From positions 248,001 through 312,000 of the forward strand of contig JANQPO010000004.1 of assembly GCA_028289445.1 (NCBI GenBank): a DNA stretch of 64,000 nucleotides, given 5' to 3'. The stretch comes from Tepidamorphaceae bacterium (GTDB lineage Bacteria; Pseudomonadota; Alphaproteobacteria; Rhizobiales; JAKSCL01). Below the pieces are notes generated by a model that had not been told where the DNA came from, did no database searches, and saw only the letters and a program-made list of their open reading frames with translations. Below are positions 63,675-64,000 of the stretch, piece after piece. A program made the position numbers and the translations under genes. Each line of letters begins with the position of its first letter. Position 1 is the first letter of the stretch.

Positions 63675-64000
63675 CTATTGGACCGCCGCTTGGCGCGCCT
63701 GCTCGCCAATCCAGCAATCCTCGGCGACATCGCCGCCGCCCATAAAGTCAGCCGCGCCGGCCTCTGCGACCTCTGGATTGTAGAGCGTGAAGTTCAACAG
63801 AAACGCTTTGTGGACATAGGCCCGGCCCAGATAAAAGCCCGGCCGGACCATCCTGATCTCGTCGCGCACCTGTAGGCCGCCGCGTCCGGCGAGACTGTCG
63901 GGGCCTTTTTGATAGCCGGCGATCTCGTCGGAGAACATGTAGTCGATGATGATCGATTCGCGCCGACCGTCGAGGAGGCTCTGGCCGCAATAGAGCTTCG
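63675..64000 (-). CDS. Unknown protein, C-terminal part (gene runs off the right edge)
   Basis: The minus-strand frame is open from the window edge through 'KLYCGQSLLDGRRESIIIDY' and 'MVRPGFYLGRAYVHKAFLLN' to a stop at 63675, ending 'DCWIGEQARQAAVQ'. No haem motif or membrane helix is seen in this last 108 residues, and no family is recognised. It is 7 bp upstream of the single-haem-site gene, on the same strand, so it belongs to the same operon. The beginning is outside the window. Confidence 0.65.
   Translation of the reverse strand, partial: KLYCGQSLLDGRRESIIIDYMFSDEIAGYQKGPDSLAGRGGLQVRDEIRMVRPGFYLGRAYVHKAFLLNFTLYNPEVAEAGAADFMGGGDVAEDCWIGEQARQAAVQ

Overview
The window looks like the replication-origin region of an alphaproteobacterial chromosome, most probably Hyphomicrobiales (Rhizobiales). 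The gene order holA, parB, parA, rsmG, mnmG, mnmE, rho, hemJ, hemE, [origin], pyruvate-dikinase regulator, maf, aroE, coaE, dnaQ, secB, fxsA, Tim44-like, mltA, smr, hslU, hslV, hisB, hisH is the classic origin-proximal block of that group. GC content is high, and Ccr plus ethylmalonyl-CoA mutase (ethylmalonyl-CoA pathway) also fit. No species can be named from sequence alone.

Region 1 (1-23.3 kb) is housekeeping. The hemE/PPSR intergenic gap (11448-11861) is the best oriC candidate. From mnmE-rsmG-parAB on the left and PPSR-maf-aroE-coaE-dnaQ on the right, genes mostly point away from it. Three near-perfect parS palindromes (3597, 5594, 9864) lie on the parAB side. A decayed yyaL/SPATA20-like gene sits between mnmE and rho. 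The histidine block stops after hisH, without hisA or hisF, and there the conserved order ends.

Region 2 (23.4-31 kb) holds a five-gene operon on the minus strand: a YHS-domain protein followed by bufA, bufB, bufC and bufD. This is a bufferin-type RiPP cluster (DUF2282 precursor, DUF692 enzyme, DUF2063 partner, DoxX membrane protein), a system associated with copper handling. Next to it is a tRNA-Leu gene split by a group I intron of about 225 nt that resembles the Azoarcus tRNA-Ile intron. A PhyH-type dioxygenase, a beta-hydroxyacid dehydrogenase, ExoD, DsbB and an HNH nuclease follow.

Region 3 (31-46 kb) carries AlkA-like glycosylase, GluQRS, an AEC transporter, ethylmalonyl-CoA mutase and crotonyl-CoA carboxylase/reductase, an outer-membrane beta-barrel, LepA, alcohol dehydrogenase, a universal stress protein, a MltB-type transglycosylase and a DMT exporter. 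Upstream of lepA is an unlisted 26-codon reading frame with a 14-nt Shine-Dalgarno complementarity, followed by two hairpins.

Region 4 (46-57.3 kb) has a copper-efflux operon copA-cueR with a textbook 19-bp-spacer MerR-family promoter, a ugpBAEC glycerol-3-phosphate-type ABC transporter, and a coxS-coxL-coxM molybdenum hydroxylase of the form II type (AYRGAGR motif).

Region 5 (57.3-64 kb) contains a tandem 171-bp-period repeat, a membrane-anchored gene broken in a GA tract, and a minus-strand operon of at least four genes. Two of those encode membrane-anchored dihaem cytochromes of the peroxidase/rubber-oxygenase superfamily and one an exported single-haem-site protein. The first gene runs off the right edge.
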